Part shown: piece after piece, positions 12,428 to 13,363 of the stretch | Numbering within the stretch: the first letter of the stretch is position 1 | Layout: each line of letters opens with the position of its first letter | Assembly: GCA_023415895.1 (NCBI GenBank) | Contig: JAEZJA010000021.1 | Location: forward strand, 1 to 13,363 | DNA length: 13,363 bases | Direction of reading: 5' to 3' | DNA from: Bacillota bacterium | GTDB taxonomy: Bacteria > Bacillota > Clostridia > Oscillospirales > Acutalibacteraceae | The notes under the pieces: generated by a model | Told to the model about the DNA's origin: nothing | The model's input: the letters and a program-made list of their open reading frames with translations, nothing else | Database searches by the model: none | Translations under genes and position numbers: made by a program

Positions 12428-13363
12428 TTACAAACCGAGAACCTGCCGGAGCGCCTGGGCACGGTCGGTTTTCTCCCAGGCCACGCCGAGATCTTCCCGG
12501 CCAATATGACCGTAGGCGGCCAACGGACGGAAAATGGGACGGCGCAGGTCGAGCGCGTCAATGATGGCGGCAGGACGAAAATCAAAGACGGTTGAAACGG
12601 CTTGCGCCAGTTTGTCATCGGATACAATGCCCGTTCCCTCGGTGTCCACCAGAATGGAGACAGGGTGGGCAACGCCGATGGCGTAGGCCAGCTGCAGCTC
12701 ACAGCGTTTGGCTAAACCCGCAGCCACCACGTTCTTTGCCGCATAGCGTGCCATGTAGCAGGCCGAGCGGTCAACCTTGGTCGGGTCTTTTCCCGAAAAG
12801 GCGCCGCCGCCGTGCCGCGCATAACCACCGTAGGTATCTACGATAATTTTGCGACCGGTCAGACCGCTGTCACCCTGAGGGCCTCCGACCACAAAGCGCC
12901 CGGTCGGGTTGACAAAGATTTTTGTTTGCTCATCCAGGAGTTCTGCTGGAATGATGGGGCGGATAACGTGCTCAATGACATCGGCGCGGATCGTACTCAG
13001 CTGCACATCTTCGCTGTGTTGAGAGGAGACCACCACCGCATCGACACGAACCGGTTTATTACCATCGTATTCCACCGTGACTTGGGTTTTGCCATCGGGA
13101 CGAAGGTAGGGAAGAAGACCGCTTTTTCGAACATCGGTGAGTTGCTTGGCAAGCTTGTGTGCCAAAGAAATGGGAAGCGGCATGAGTTCGGGCGTTTCAT
13201 CGCAGGCGAACCCGAACATCAGACCCTGATCACCCGCACCCTGGTTCAGGCGCTCTTCAGGGCTGCGATCCACGCCCCTGGCAATGTCGGGCGACTGCTT
13301 GTCGTAAGCCACAAGCACCGCGCAGCCTTTGTAGTCGATACCGAATTCAGTGTTGTCGTAGCC
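12428..13363 (-). CDS. metK: S-adenosylmethionine synthetase (methionine adenosyltransferase), N-terminus cut
   Basis: Makes S-adenosylmethionine from methionine and ATP. The C-terminal 311 residues are present; about 85-90 N-terminal residues lie beyond the window. The frame is open to the edge ([15 protein letters not shown] precedes the first internal GTG at 13318). Both family signatures are seen: [12 protein letters not shown] (about nt 13205-13240), and [16 protein letters not shown], the phosphate-binding loop. Other conserved blocks are [21 protein letters not shown] and [11 protein letters not shown]. The C-terminus ([15 protein letters not shown]) is normal. Any SAM riboswitch would be upstream of the start and outside the window. 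The product is the cosubstrate of both RsmA and the radical SAM enzyme encoded here, but metK is universal, so proximity alone proves nothing. Confidence 0.97.
   Translation of the reverse strand, partial: GYDNTEFGIDYKGCAVLVAYDKQSPDIARGVDRSPEERLNQGAGDQGLMFGFACDETPELMPLPISLAHKLAKQLTDVRKSGLLPYLRPDGKTQVTVEYDGNKPVRVDAVVVSSQHSEDVQLSTIRADVIEHVIRPIIPAELLDEQTKIFVNPTGRFVVGGPQGDSGLTGRKIIVDTYGGYARHGGGAFSGKDPTKVDRSACYMARYAAKNVVAAGLAKRCELQLAYAIGVAHPVSILVDTEGTGIVSDDKLAQAVSTVFDFRPAAIIDALDLRRPIFRPLAAYGHIGREDLGVAWEKTDRAQALRQVLGL

Overview
The window looks like chromosomal DNA of an anaerobic Gram-positive bacterium of the Bacillota, most likely class Clostridia (Oscillospirales-like). This rests on strong AGGAGG-type ribosome binding sites, a rubrerythrin, a flavodoxin-like protein, a radical SAM protein of a family common in Clostridia, and an OmpR-type two-component system beside an HtrA protease. 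The genus cannot be fixed from the sequence. No mobile element, CRISPR array, rRNA or tRNA was seen.

Layout. (1) 1-397: the C-terminal end of a membrane-anchored D-Ala-D-Ala carboxypeptidase, convergent with a dCMP deaminase (451-939, minus) across a shared hairpin terminator. (2) 1078-2381: cytidine deaminase followed by rsmA/ksgA, on the plus strand and divergent from the dCMP deaminase. (3) 2382-2570: a structured intergenic stretch ending in a hairpin plus seven T, then a 61-codon unknown gene with its own terminator. (4) 2775-3568, minus: rubrerythrin followed by a small disordered protein. (5) 3775-7809: response regulator, sensor histidine kinase and an HtrA/DegP-type protease, resembling the CssRS-HtrA and CiaRH-HtrA envelope-stress modules; a perfect 23-bp hairpin follows. 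(6) 7891-8919, minus: a CE2/GDSL-type esterase whose nucleophile position reads Met instead of Ser. (7) 9271-11483, plus: a two-gene unit of a radical SAM protein (putative DNA modification/repair family) and its DUF4130 partner, driven by a near-consensus sigma-A promoter. (8) 11486-12354, minus: a four-helix membrane protein translationally coupled to a flavodoxin-like protein. (9) 12428-13363, minus: S-adenosylmethionine synthetase, cut by the window edge.

The most notable part is the radical SAM/DUF4130 pair. This is a known but biochemically uncharacterised system. Here the radical SAM protein carries a helix-hairpin-helix motif and a textbook sliding-clamp-binding pentapeptide (QLSLF) in its tail, both pointing to work on DNA. 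Second in interest are the serine-less GDSL protein, the structured RNA or terminator ahead of the 61-codon gene, and a 34-bp palindrome between the divergent promoters at 9087-9240.
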